From: Girardinichthys multiradiatus
Lineage: Eukaryota; Chordata; Actinopteri; Cyprinodontiformes; Goodeidae
Direction: 5' to 3'
Length of the DNA: 64,000 nucleotides
Assembly (NCBI RefSeq): GCF_021462225.1
Contig: NC_061797.1
Location: forward strand, 27,427,093-27,491,092
Shown piece after piece: positions 1 to 11,545 of this stretch. How positions within the stretch are numbered: the stretch's first letter is position 1; each line of letters begins with the position of its first letter. A program made the position numbers and the translations under genes. The notes under the pieces are model-generated. The model was not told the DNA's origin. It searched no databases and saw only the letters and a list, made by a program, of their open reading frames with translations.

Positions 1-434
1 ACTATGTCTGGTAGTGTTTAGAGGAAAGATGGACAATTTGATCAATAAATATAATACATTTATTGAGTCTATATGAAGGATATTGATGATCCAACAGGTA
101 GAATAAAAAACAACTTTACCAACTCGCCTCTTTAACAAAATCTGCTCAATACAAACACATCCCCAAGAAATAAAAGACGAAGAAAACAAGTTCACATGAT
201 TGTTTATTTAGTTTACGTTCAGCAGAATTTATCATTCCTCATGATATTCTGTTATTATCTTACTCTTTTGATACTAAACACAAAGTTGCCAGATATTTTC
301 ACCAGAAAATCACATTTCACTTACTTATCTAGTGATACGTAACAGCATTTGTTAAAGCTTAGCAGCAGTATTTCAATATTTATCATCAATTGTTGATAAT
401 GATAATTAAATTACCAACAAGCCCCTTGTCTCCT

Positions 435-1554
435 TCAGGGAATGATGTATTCACAGATGTACTTCTTCAGGCTGCGGCAGACCTCATCATACCACTTTCC
501 CTGAGCAGCCACAGAAAGAGCAACACAGCTCTCCCTTTTTGTCCCTGTCGGCTGCCTCTTGGAGCGATCCCAGTTGAAGAAGCTGACTGGTAGGCCGTTG
601 ACATCAGCATACTGGCCTTCTTTCACTATGTCTGCCACACCGATCCAGAGGTCGCTGGTTCCTGGGGCACTTCTCTTTGCATAGTCCCTGACCTCGTTGT
701 TCTCCATCAAGTCTCGTGGTGTTGCAAGAGTTCCTCCCTGAGCGATACAGTCTTCGTTTGCTTCATGGTAATGTTTGAGCTCCTCATTGAGAAGATAACA
801 CTTCCTGTGTGCTTTGATGCCGCGCAGACACACTGAAAGCATAAAGGAGTGTAACAAGATGCAATGGGAAAATGTGGCTTTTAACAAGATGAAACTATTG
901 CAGTGTCTGTAAAAAAATCCAAAACGTTTTCAAATTATTTTGTACAAAATTATGTTTATCTCAGTCAATATTAAGTTGAATGTTTACTGTGTTATCTAAT
1001 AAATTAAATATATTCTGCTGCCCCCTACTGGTGACAGGGCCCACTTGGAACTTTAATTATTAAGGTAATCATCAGAATCAGCTTTATTGTCCAGTTTGTG
1101 CACACAAACAAGGAATTTTGATTCTGGTATTACCTTACATGAGAGGAATATTGGTTAGGAATAGTCAAGTTGTTTTTTCACTCCATTATTTAATTCATTT
1201 AAATAGCTTCAAATGCAGCTACTGGTTTTCAGTCTTCTCTGAGAATAAGGCATTTTATTAAAGCATTACCTGTCTGCAAGGCCTGCATTTCTTTCAGTAA
1301 GTTCACCTCCTGCCACAACTTCTCAATCTGGGATTTCACATCCTCGTCCTCTGCAGCTGCACATTGAAAACCGAGCCAGAAAAACATTTTAGATAAACAC
1401 AGATGCAGAGAACACTGTTAACAAAAGCTGTGTGACATGCACATCTACCTCCTGACTGCCGGGGCAAAACAGCCTTTCTTGTGCGAGATGGGCGGCTGCA
1501 GCAGAGCAAGGAAAAACTTAGGACAAGAAAGACAAGCAGGACCAGATGAGCCAT
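435..1554 (-). CDS. clec3a: C-type lectin domain family 3 member A (tetranectin-like cartilage lectin)
   Basis: Three coding exons on the minus strand: 1554-1449, 1356-1270 and 832-435, joined in phase 1 at both introns with GT/AG ends, giving 196 residues (the mammalian protein is about the same size). Exon 1 encodes a signal peptide (hydrophobic stretch MAHLVLLVFLVLSFSLLCC) and a basic segment. Exon 2 encodes the short trimerising coiled coil (QIEKLWQEVNLLKEMQALQT). Exon 3 is the whole C-type lectin domain, beginning VCLRG, with DLWIGV, FFNWDRS, a run of conserved cysteines, and ending YICEYIIP. The family is secreted and is found in cartilage matrix. The choice of CLEC3A over CLEC3B (tetranectin) rests on AHRKCYLL, HYHEANEDC and DVNGLPVSFFNWDR. 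Together with vat1l upstream on the same strand it reproduces the mammalian order. A possible polyadenylation signal (TTTATT on the plus strand) lies at 203-208. Confidence 0.93.
1018..1031 (-). promoter_or_regulatory. CTCF-like motif in clec3a intron 2
   Basis: The minus strand reads CCAGTAGGGGGCAG, a full match to the CTCF core consensus CCASYAGRKGGCRS. It lies in intron 2 of clec3a. Binding is not shown by sequence alone. Confidence 0.5.
1068..1130. repeat. Short interspersed repeat fragment
   Basis: The stretch beginning CAGAATCAGCTTTATTG and ending near AACAAGGAATTTTGATTCTGG resembles a tail sequence that recurs in many teleost genomes, usually at the 3' end of a LINE. It sits in intron 2 of clec3a. 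The family assignment is from general familiarity and is not firm. Confidence 0.4.
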
Positions 1555-2103
1555 GTCTGAGGCCAGGGGAACCTAGAGTACAGGACTGTGGGGCACAACT
1601 CGTGCTACTGCAAGGGAACAAAATATCCCACAGGCAGTTTAATAATATAGTGGCCCTCTGTATGCCTGTCTGGATTCTCTCTCTGCATTGGCTCCAGTGC
1701 TGTTTGTTTTTGTCAAAACATCAGGAGGAGGTGAGGGTGGTGTCAAAGAATGATTTCCTTGTGTCTAGTGCTCTGAGCTACATTTTTCAGACTAAATTGA
1801 CGTTTATTGAACTGCCTCTTTTTTACAGTGTACCTAATTTTTCCCTGGACATATTTTAGTCTTTGACATACTTAGTATAGAGAATTACAAACAGTCGGGA
1901 GTGAAAGCAGGAAAAAACATATTTTTTTTAGTTTTATTTTTTATGTCTTTACAGTCAGTATTTGGTAGCCTTAACATTATATAATGTGGGTTAAATGTTT
2001 TGGACATCCTTCCAAAAATTGTTTTCTGGGTTTTCTTTCTTAATGATGTCATCTATTTTGTCAACTGCACAAGACCCTCGCAGCAAAATATCTCCATAAC
2101 ATG

Positions 2104-2813
2104 GGCCCCTGTCCCAATTCCCACACTACACCCTACGTCCCTCTATGAAGTGTTTACTTTGTACAAGTGCTTGTAGGGGTTGAAGTGCGCAGGTTACAAA
2201 CGTGCAAAATTGGAGAACAGTAGGGGTTACGTCATCGACTTGCACCTCTGCACCGTAACTGCAACATCAAAAAGGGCGGGAACCAGCGCTGTTTTCACAG
2301 TCTTGCTGCTAAAAAAACTATTTAAAACTGCAACAAGCAATTGTTTTGAGGAGAAGAAAGTGCAGGAAGTGACGTAGGTTTATACACCAGACTCTCGCCG
2401 CGCCAATGTTTGTTTGAAAGGTAACTTCAGTGTTATGACCTACTGACTGCCCAGACTCACTCTGAACCCAGTGGTTTCTTACTATGCTGAGCCTGGAAAA
2501 CCAGTAAAAAATATTTGTCGGCTTGCTGTCTAAAGTTTACGCAGTTCTTATTATTCTGATTTGATGGCTGGTTACGTTGATGGTTATGATTGGTTTTTGC
2601 TCAGAACGTCATCTGCAGCAGTGAATTGTGGGTAATATACTTCGGCGAAGTCCGCTTCGATGCGAGCTTGGCTGAAGGGCGGATGTGGGGCACAAAGGGG
2701 GCGGGGCTAAGGAGCACTCTGGAGAATTGGGACACACTACGCACTCGAACCCATCAACGGGAACGCGCAATTCAGGGACACAAGGGTGGAAGTGCGGGTA
2801 TTGGGACAGGGCA
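2104..2813. mobile_element. Non-autonomous DNA transposon, PIF/Harbinger-like, copy 1
   Basis: About 710 bp, beginning GGCCCCTGTCCCAAT and ending ATTGGGACAGGGCA, so its ends are inverted repeats. The trinucleotide ATG directly precedes the element (2101-2103) and directly follows it (2814-2816), consistent with a 3-bp target duplication as in the PIF/Harbinger superfamily. It is near-identical to 37870-38584 over its whole length. Short ORFs are present but no transposase is recognisable, so it would depend on an enzyme encoded elsewhere. Confidence 0.75.
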
Positions 2814-3089
2814 ATGATGCAACCACCCCCTTACTTCACCATTGGGATGGTGCTTTCAAGCTTCCACCTTTTTTCTCTAAATGCAATAATAATGTAACAA
2901 TGGTTATTATGGCCAAACACTCAAATTAAATTTAAGGTCTTTGTCCCAGAGTGTGTTTGCAAACTGTAATCGTTTTATAATATGTTGCATTTGGAATTGC
3001 TTCTTCCTTTGCTGAGTGGGTTTTCAGTCAAGGTTAGGTCATAGAAAGGGTTGACTTGAGTTCCGGTTATGGCGCTGTGCTGAACACGC

Positions 3090-4642
3090 ATGCCTCCGAA
3101 ACAAGCTGCAAAGACTCAGAAATCATCTAAAGCAGAAACTACAGGTGACCCGAGAATGGCTGATGCGAATGCTAGCAATGGAGACTCAGATGGAGGCTAG
3201 CTCGAGCTTGATTCTTAACACCATTAGTGAGCTGAAAGAAGAATTCACACTGAGGTTTGACGGCCTGTTCAGAGCTATTAAGGGAATACAGGGTGACCTG
3301 AAGGCAATGTCACTACGTGTTACTGAAGTGGATGACAGTATTGTTGAACGTGACTAAAATAAAGGAGATGATTGTAGATTTTAAGAGAAACAGGAATAAG
3401 TCAAACACTATTTCTATCATGGGAGAAGAAGTGGAGGTGGTGGAGGAGTATAAATACCTCGGTGTTCACCTGGACAACAGACTAGAGTGGAGATGCAACT
3501 GTGAAGCCATCTACAAGAAGGGACAGAGCAGACTGTACTTCTTGAGGAAGCTTAGGTCCTTTGGTGTTTGCAGCAAGATGCTGCATATCTTCTATAAGTC
3601 TGTTGTGGAGAGTGTGATCTCTTCTACCATCATCTCCTGGGGAAGCAGCATCAGAACCAGGGACTTAAAAAAGCTGAACAAGCTGATAAAAAAGGCTGGC
3701 TCTGTTCTGGGGACTCCTCTGGAACCTCTGGAGATCATTGTGGAAAGACGGATTCTTCATAAAATTAAGAACATTATGGAGAACTCTGAGCATCCTCTTC
3801 ATGAGACTGTCCTACAGCAACAGTGTCTTCAGTCAGAGGCTTCTTCAGATCTGCTGTAAGACGGAGCGCTACAGGAGATCCTTCCTGCCCACAGCCATCA
3901 GCATCTACAACGGCTCTTTGAAGAAACCTACATAATATGAGCTATAACAACATTTAATTTCCCTTTGGGATTAATAAAGTATTTTTGAATTGAATTGAAT
4001 TGAATCAGCACTAATCAAGACGAGGTAGCATCTTTGAAAACTCAGACCAGCACCATGAAAGCGGTGATTGAAGAGCTAGTCTCAAAAGTGGACGACTTAG
4101 AAAGCCGAGCCCGCCGCTAAAATCTTCGCCTGGTCGGTCTCCCAGAGAAGGTAGAAGGATCTGATATGTGTGCCTTTCTGGAAAGGTGGATACCCGAAGT
4201 GCTTGGTGAACATCATTTTCCACGACTTATACTGATTGAGAGGGCGCACAGAATCGGCGTAGCCAGCGTTAATGACGATGAGGCAGGGGGCCGTTCTGGT
4301 GCGCGTCTCAGAGTGGTTATAATGAAGTTTCTAAACTACGCGGATAGGTTTCGGGCCATGAAGGCTGCCAGGAGCAAGGGGGAAATACTCTACGACAACC
4401 AGAGAATCATGTTTTTCCCCGACATTTCCGCGGATCTGGTCAGACGGAGGAAAGTCTTCGACTCGGTGAAGAAAGAGCTGGCTTCCCTCTCCATCTCGAC
4501 TCTGTGGATAATTCATCCGGCGAAACTCTTGGTGACTATTAAGGGGAGACGACACATCTTTGATACCGCAGCAGGAGCGAAGGATTTTGTGCGTGGTTTG
4601 AAGGACGGTACCCTGGGATCCACGGATTTAGAGACAATCTGA
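3090..4642 (+). pseudogene. L1-type ORF1 (RNA-binding chaperone), broken and interrupted
   Basis: ORF1 starts at the ATG at 3090 (MPPKQAAKTQKSSK) and meets a stop within about 35 codons. The coiled-coil part continues in another frame (LILNTISELKEEF, then MSLRVTEVD near 3333). The reading resumes after the nested insertion as ISTNQDEVASLKTQ at about 4005, and another in-frame stop follows near 4118 in SRARR*NLRLVGLPE. The C-terminal domain continues to 4642 (RIMFFPDISADLVRRRK, then LLVTIKGRRHIFDT). This order, coiled coil then RRM-like then C-terminal domain, is that of L1 ORF1 trimeric RNA-binding proteins. Confidence 0.8.
3338..4004 (+). mobile_element. 5'-truncated CR1/Rex-type LINE tail nested in L1 ORF1
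   Basis: The continuous reading 3317-3859 encodes the C-terminal end of a jockey/CR1-superfamily reverse transcriptase: KIKEMIVDFKRNRNKS, EEYKYLGVHLDNRLEW, KKGQSRLYFLRKLRSFGVC, then SWGSSIRTRDLKKLNKL. It is followed by a short 3' UTR and the tandem tail GAATTGAATTGAATTGAAT at about 3984-4004, typical of this class. The 5' limit is only approximate because the flanking L1 sequence cannot be separated base by base. L1 ORF1 text resumes directly after the tail, so this element arrived after the L1. Confidence 0.8.
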
Positions 4643-5055
4643 GACCTGTCTATTTGGTTGGTATGTTTAAGTCACTAAACTTTTACTTTTTTGACCTCAC
4701 AGGGAGTGTACTTAAACACTGTTTAATTCATGCAAAATAACTGTTTGATTGATGCACACGTAGTTTTACTTATGTTAATGTTATTTCATGCGGGGCTCTA
4801 CTACGGTGGTGGGGCATGCTGTTCCTTGCTGCGTTGAGGACGTGGGTGGACCAGATAGGTGTCATGGTTTGGATGCATGTTCTGTGGGAGGTAGGGGTCT
4901 ATCTCAGTTGGGAATGTACACTAAGGTATGTTCATAATGTCCCTGGGCACATATTTTTCATTTCATTTATTCTTTTTTCTTTTTTTCTTTTATATTATGT
5001 CTTTAGTTTTCAGTCATTTCAAGTTTACTACAGACAACTTTACTGTCATTACAAC

Positions 5056-8000
5056 ATGTCCTCTGACCTTCAGTTTACATCTTGGAATGTAAGGGGTTTA
5101 AACAAACTTGTCAAGTTAAAAGTGGTTATGAGTAGGATCCAACAATTAAAAGCTAAAATAGTTTTTATCCAGGAGTCACTTGACCCCTGAAGAGGTTATC
5201 AAGGTGAGGAGGAGGTGGCCTGGTCGTGTATTCTCAGCTTCTTTTAGTTCACACTCTCTTGGAGTAATTACACTGATACACAACTCTGTGCCTTTTCTTT
5301 TTATTAATGTGGATGAAGATCGATTAGGCAGATACGTCATTATTCAGTGTGAAATTTTCTCAGTTCGATCAAATCTGGTTAATATATATGGGCCCAATGA
5401 AGATAATCCGTCCTTTTTTAGACACCTGTTTCTCTCTTTTGCTACTTAACCTGGTAGCTTTATCATAGGTGAGGACTTTAATTGTGCTGTACAGCCTGGA
5501 ATGGATAGATCTACTGGAATTGATGCTTCCCATATTCAGACAAGAAAAGAGCTGCTACAGTAAATTAAAGGATTTAATCTATTTGACGTGTGGAGAGAGA
5601 ATTACCCTGACCAACTAACTTTTTCCTGTTACTCTAGTACATGTCAGACATTTTCCAGAATTGACTATTATTTAGTCTCTGCCTCCTTGGTCTCTACAGT
5701 CTCGCGATCCTAGTACAATAGCATTATAATTTCAGATCATGCTGCGGTTTCATTTATTCCGAACATGCCTCCATCTTTGAATTCTTCCCCAAGATGGCGT
5801 CTACAGTCATTTTGGCTTAGGGATCCAAAATTTATAGAGTTCATTGGTACACAAATTGATTTTTATTTTGAAATTAATACAAATCAGACATCAGCCGCTA
5901 TACGGTGGGAGGCTTTTAAGGCCTTTTTGAGGGGCCAGATGATAAACTTTACAAGTTTTAAATATAAACAGTCTAGGTTGGAGATGGAACAATTGGAAAA
6001 AAAGATAAAGGATACTGAAACTAACTACTTTGCAAATCCTTCTCAACATTGTTTGTGGAACTTAATGAGCTAAGTGATAAATACAATGTTTTATCTACAA
6101 ATAAGGCAACTAAAAATTTGATGAAACTAAAGCAGTCCTATAACGAACAGGGTGAGGAGGCTAATAAACTCTTGGCATGGCGTATTAAACAGGTGGAAAC
6201 TGAAAGAGCAATAAATACAATACAAACAGATGAAGGCTTGTTATCTAGTGACCCTACAGAAATTAATAAGACTTTCTCAAGCTTCTATGAAAATTTATAC
6301 CGTTCGGATTATACAACTTCAGCTTTTCAAAAACAAAAGGAATTTCTTGATTCATTAGACTTTGTCCCCCTAAAGAAAGACTCTCGGGCGGCTCTTGATC
6401 TTGACCTAGAGGCCGAAGAATTGTCTGCGGCTATAAATAGCATGAAGGGGGGGGGAAATCCCTGGACCGGACGGGATTCCCATCGAGATATATAAAACTT
6501 TTAAAACTAAACTAATACCACCTCTGTTAGGGATGTATCGTGAATCTTTAGATAGCGGATCCCTCCCTCCTTCTCTTAATACAGCAGCAATTACTTTATT
6601 GTTGAAACCAGGGAAGACACCTTCTCTCTGTGGATCTTACAGGCTAATTTCACTGCTTAATAATGATCTCAAAATCCTTTGTAAAGTATTGGCTAGACGG
6701 CTTGATCTCAGTTTGCCAGAAATAGTTCATTCTGATCAGAATGGCTTCGTGCAGGGAAGATAGGGTTTTCACAATATCCGTAGAGTACTTAATATAGTGT
6801 TTAATACATCTGGCTGTACGGACACTGCCATTCTGTCTTTGGATGCCGAGAAGGCCTTTGACAGGGTGGAGTGGCTGTATTTATTTGAGACTGCAAAAGT
6901 TTGATATTGGGGGGAAATTTCTTAGCTGGATCAAACTTCTATATGCTGCTCCACAGGCTGAAGTTCTAACAAATGGGTTATTTTCATCACCTTTTGAACT
7001 GCACCGGGGGACAAGACAGGGTTGCCCCCTTTCGCCTCTGTTATTTACCCTTGCTATCGAGCCACTTGCTATGGTGATTCGAAAAAGCACCAATCTGAAT
7101 GAAATAAGGATAGGAGATATTGCATCGCATAGCCCTATATGCAGATGATGTAATTTTGTTTTGTTCTAACTTGAAACAGACTCTACCTACTTTACTTTCT
7201 CTCACGAATACTTTTCGGGTCTTTGCAGGTTATAAAATAAATAATACCAAATCAGTACTACTATTTATGAATGAAAATGAGAGATTCAACCCCCCAATTC
7301 ATACTCCTTTTCAGGTTTCATTGAAGGGCTTTGTGTACTTGGGTGTGTTGATTACTCCTATCATTGACACAATTGTCCCAATGAACTACGATCCCTTAAC
7401 AGATAGAGTTACAGAGCTCATAAACAGGTGGACAAAATTACCTATGTCTATGATCGGGCGCATCAATGTTTTGAAAATGTCAATTTTACCTAAGTATTTT
7501 TTTTTTCAATCGATTCCACTTGCTCCCCCACTTTCTTTCTTCCGGTCACATGAAGGACTCTTCTCCTCCTTCATTTGGAACAACAGGCGTCCTAGGCTTA
7601 GCCTCACATTGCTGTATCTTCCATTTGATAGAGGTGGGTTACAGCTACCAAATCTTATGTGGTATTACTGGGAACTCAAATCAGAGCAGGAATGTTTTAT
7701 TTGGCGGAGGGCCATCCCCCAGCTTGGGTTCAAATAGAATCTCACTCAATTAATATTCCTTTGAATTTGTATATATATTCAGCCAACAAAAACAAATTAG
7801 CCAAACAGACCAAGAAACCTTTCCTCAAAAATCCAGTAATGATCTGGCACAGTGCTTTGGAATATTTGGGAGAGACTTGTAAGCTATCACGGTTTTCTCC
7901 TGTCTTTGGTAATGACGACTTTCAGCCTGGTAGAGCAGATGGCGGGTTTAAAATATGGGCATCTCGAGGGGTGGCTAAAATAGCTGACCTCTTTAAAGAT

Positions 8001-8828
8001 GATCGTACTTTCATGTCTTTTGAAGAACGTAAGGCCACCTATGGAATACCCTCAAAACATTTCTTTAAATATCTCCAACTGAGAAGTTTCGTATTGGGTA
8101 GGCAAAGTAATAGGTTGATACTTCCACGACTGTCTGCTCTTGAAGATTTTTCATTGAGATTTTCAGACTCCAAGGGGCAGGTGTCCTTTCTTTATAACTT
8201 GTTTGTAAGTAAATCCAAAGAGTCATCACAAATCATTTTAGAATCCTGGAGAGCCAATGTGCAAGAAAATATAACAGAGAGAGAATGGGCCAGAGCTTGT
8301 TTAACAGCTCAAACTCAAAGTGTGAATACAAACTCTAAATTACTACAATACAAATGGATAAGCATATAACATATAAGTATATAACTCCAAGTAAGCTGCC
8401 CCTGTTTAACCCAAATATCCCAGATACGTGCATTAAATGTAAGCAACAAAAAGGTTCATTATTCCATTGCATGTGGGAATGTCCTCTGACTCTCTCTTTT
8501 TGGGAAAAAGAATTGAACCTGGCCAGTCGGATCATTGGAAAAGAAGTACCTCTCAAACCTAAGTTATGTTTATTGAACATTTTCCCAGATAACTTTGTGA
8601 CCTCCAAAAATGAAAGATCCCTACCCAATATTTGATTTTTGGAAGCCAAAAGATGTATAGCCCGTTCATGGAAAAGGGATACACCTTGTAGTACTTCGCA
8701 ATGGTTGAAAGGGATGTCTTTTTATTTGGCTTTGGAAAGGATAAGCTACACTGTGAAAAATAAGCTTGGAAGTTTTGGAAGATCTGGAAGGTTTTCTGTA
8801 ATTTCCTTGAGAATAATAATATTGATGT
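5056..8828 (+). pseudogene. L1-type ORF2: AP endonuclease and reverse transcriptase, multiply broken
   Basis: The start MSSDLQFTSWNVRGLN at 5056 is the classic endonuclease opening. Endonuclease motifs continue through NIYGPNED (near 5385) and GEDFNCAV (near 5470), after stops near 5188 and 5447. Reverse-transcriptase blocks follow: GPDGIPIEIYK after a frameshift near 6460, YRLISLLNND (6640), [15 protein letters not shown] (6832), GTRQGCPLSPLLFTLAIEPL (7010), and the catalytic YADD box at about 7138-7149. The C-terminal part contains a Cys/His cluster (CIKCKQQKGSLFHCMWECP, near 8432). At least five stops or frameshifts separate these blocks, so no functional protein is made. Confidence 0.85.
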
Positions 8829-9074
8829 AGATGGCTGGAATGATGAGTTGAACTGAAGATTATTATTTATTTATTTAGTTTGATTTTAGTACACATATTT
8901 GGATTTTTTTCCTCTTGTATGTGCCTTTTTGTTCTATGTTGTTTACCATTTGTAAATTGACAAAATGTGCAATAAACATATGTTAAAAAAAGAAAAAAAA
9001 AAAGAAACGGTTGACTTCAATGGAAGTCAATGAGAGTCAATGCGAGGTTCTCACAACATATAGTAAGACAAGAG

Positions 9075-9075
<1 letters not shown>

Positions 9076-9141
<66 letters not shown>

Positions 9142-9150
9142 GTGTGTGTT
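9076..9150. repeat. (TG)n microsatellite
   Basis: About 36 TG units with one TGTGCG interruption near its right end. It follows the L1 target-site duplication and lies inside a larger repeat unit whose flanks (TCAATGGAAGTCAATGAGAGTC; CCTCATAAAGATAGTAAAACAC at about 9391) recur commonly beside TG runs in fish. Apparent ORFs of poly-HT or poly-VC here are artefacts. Confidence 0.95.
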
Positions 9151-9245
9151 CTTGTACTTGTTGCTGAGTTAGAACCATTTTTCGTATTTTTGTCGCAAAG
9201 TGAGGACATTTACCTGGTCCTCTCTTTTCCAAATTCTGTTGTTGG

Positions 9246-9340
9246 GACAGGGGTTAGGTTTAGGACTAGGGTATGAATTGAGTTATGGTTAGGGTTAGGT
9301 ATGAAGTGGTTAGGGTGAGTTTTAGGGTCAGGGTTAGGCA
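9246..9340 (+). repeat. Degenerate telomere-like GGGTTAG tract
   Basis: Repeated variants of the vertebrate telomere unit: GGGGTTAGGTTTAGG, TGGTTAGGGTTAGG, GTGGTTAGGGTGAG, GGGTCAGGGTTAGG. The copies are spaced irregularly and none forms a long perfect array, so it is either a decayed interstitial telomere-like tract or part of a dispersed repeat. Confidence 0.6.
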
Positions 9341-9589
9341 CTAAAAATCAAGGGAAATGAGTGGAAGTCAATGAAAATAACTGAAAAGTCCTCATAAAGA
9401 TAGTAAAACACAGATGTCTGTGTGTGTGCGGGCTTCACCTTCTCTAATTGCAGGGTGTGACTGGCTGGTGCGTCCTCGCAACTGGAACTCATCATGGTCC
9501 AATTAGGAGGATCTTCAAGACAGGCAGATCCCCTGAGGCAGATGTCAGATTGTTCCACCTTACCGAGTGAAAATCAAGACTTATTCCAC

Positions 9590-10115
9590 TTAGTTGCTCT
9601 GTTTAATCCTATGCTCCTTGCTTACCCCCTGTTGTCCTCCTTCCAGGAAACCAGAATTCAGTCCATGCTCTGTTCCAGGACTGGACTTCTCTGCCTCCTC
9701 ATTCAGAGTTCACAACAGAACTCATCTCAGGATCCCTTCCACTAGTCTACTGACTGCTCCTCTGGATCTGCTGTCTGGATTCACCTTCACTCCACCACCA
9801 CCACCACCTACCTTTCCACCCTCCAACACTCTGCCATCATCTCCATCTTCCCCTGAAACATAAAACAAATATCATGATGAACCTGCATCGCTCGTCAAAG
9901 CCTGCCAACCTCAGCCTGTGGGCTTACTCACCTCCTCGCTGGAATGTTCATCATCACCATGAATGATCTGACCTCGCTTCCCTTGTTAACCACTTACCTC
10001 TCCTCCTCAGTGCCAACCTGGACTCCTCCCAAGAACCCAGAAAAAAGATTTGTTATTTCACTTGAGTCAATAAACCTTTTAAAACCTTTCTCTGTTGTCC
10101 ATAGTTGTCGCACAT
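9590..10115 (+). repeat. Pyrimidine-rich dispersed repeat with AATAAA end
   Basis: C/T-rich sequence with a short CCA run (CTCCACCACCACCACCACC near 9791) leading to CAATAAACCTTTTAAAACC and CTCTGTTGTCC near 10070-10100. The plan resembles 20690-21165: a pyrimidine-rich body, AATAAA, then a short trailer. It looks like the 3' end of a retro-element, but no coding domain was found and the family is not known to me. Confidence 0.4.
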
Positions 10116-11545
10116 ACCAACATTGTGACATCATGCCGATGCAGGACTCATTTTCACTGTAGATAATGACCAAAATTTTAATAAGGTTAGGTCTTTTTGA
10201 TCTGGGGTTCAATTTGCACCAAAATCTGTTCATCTGTGGGATGCAGAATCCATCTCCTTCCCGAACTGTAATAATTGAACAAATAAACGTGGCATCTTCA
10301 GGTGTCTGGACAAAAAACATCAGGATAGTCCAAAATTCTCTTCTTGGTATTTTGGCTGATTTAGTTTGTTATTTACATGATTCAACAAAAGGAAGCAGGG
10401 TGTTTAAGGTGTTTCCTTAAAATACACCCACAGGTATGCTTTCAATTAACTCAAATGTTGTGAATTAAAAGCATATTACAAAAGCAATGACATCAACAGC
10501 TAGGCATTCCCGAATAGTTTAAAGGCATGATATTCTTAGAATCTAAACTGACTGAATAGACAGATTTTCTCTTTTGTCACTTGTGCTTTTAGCAAATAGA
10601 AATATTTTTTGCAATTCTTACTGACCTAAAACAGGAAATGTTTAGGCTGATTTAAAGCCAGACGGAGACAAAACATTTTATGTATTATTTTATATAGTGT
10701 ATGTAAATGTCTGGGTTCAACTGTATGGGATTAAAGTAAACCCAATTCAGTTTCCTAATATCAGTAATGCACCGATCTGTTACTATGTTTGCAATGAATT
10801 TGTCACAATGAAAAATTTATTTTGAGAAATGAAGCTGTTTAAAAAACCAAAAAACAAAGAATTCCTGCTTCCATTTATGGTGAACGCACCGATATTCATG
10901 GAGTGAGATGATGTATACAGATGGGAGACAACGTTTACAGTAAAATGTAAAAAATAAAAATTATAATAGTCATTTTAACTATAGCCATAGTTCTGCAGGT
11001 TTTCTTGTTTTTGAGTTATCAAACTGTAAATGAAACATAAAACTGTTTACAAAAACCAGCTTGCAGAAAAGGTGATCTTTCATGTGTTTTAATATCAAGC
11101 TCTGTAAGCACTGCTCTCTTTCTATTTTAAGGGAGACATCAGCCACAGAACAAGCACTTGATTTTCAGCCAGGGATGAGACAGTCAAACTACCTAAAGAC
11201 AATTCTGTTTTATTATTAATAGTTAATTATTAAGACACAGTATATAAAATTCCTGTCATGAGGTTTGTCTTTTGAACCAGAGTATTTGTTTCTGTAAGGC
11301 CACCTGCTGTCACACTGACAACACAGAATGATTTAATATTGTACAATCTGGTGTAATCCAAAACACAAATATAATAGAAGTGTATGTTCTGAATAAGAAA
11401 TTGTTCTTAGTTTTGGCAAAGCCATTATTCTTACTGATTGTGCAAACAATCTGAAAATAAAGGGTTTATAAGAGGATACATATTTATAATAGTCAACAAT
11501 AAAAGAAAAAGGTCCAAACAGAATTATGGTATACTTTGCAGATAA
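10116..11545. other. AT-rich intergenic sequence
   Basis: No convincing exon, RNA gene or full transposon was seen. Only short unsupported ORFs occur. A partial CTCF-like core is present at 11299-11310 (minus strand CAGCAGGTGGCC). Confidence 0.6.

Larger units (their letters stand above)
3058..9003 (+). mobile_element. L1/Tx1-clade LINE, near full length, degenerate, with a nested insertion
   Basis: A two-ORF non-LTR retrotransposon with a very short 5' leader, ORF1, spacer, ORF2 and an A-rich 3' tail (AATAAACATATG then an A-rich run, about 8970-9003). It is bracketed by an imperfect target-site duplication: GAAAGGGTTGACTT at 3044-3057 and GAAACGGTTGACTT at 9004-9017 (13 of 14 match). Both ORFs carry stops and frameshifts, so this copy is dead. 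About 0.66 kb inside ORF1 is a later insertion of another LINE. The ORF1 type (coiled coil plus an RRM-like domain) and the EN-RT order place it in the L1 clade, which includes fish elements such as Swimmer. Confidence 0.88.

Noticed and set aside
4816..5190. Independent hydrophobic membrane-protein ORF between L1 ORF1 and ORF2
   Set aside because: The hydrophobic part is read-through of the T-rich spacer; the real coding start is MSSDLQFTSWNVRG at 5056.
9017..9276. Poly-HT and poly-VC open frames
   Set aside because: Artefacts of the (TG)n microsatellite on the two strands.
10166..10420. Open frame of 84 codons on the plus strand
   Set aside because: Composition is AT-driven, there is no recognisable domain, and an equally long antisense frame overlaps it.
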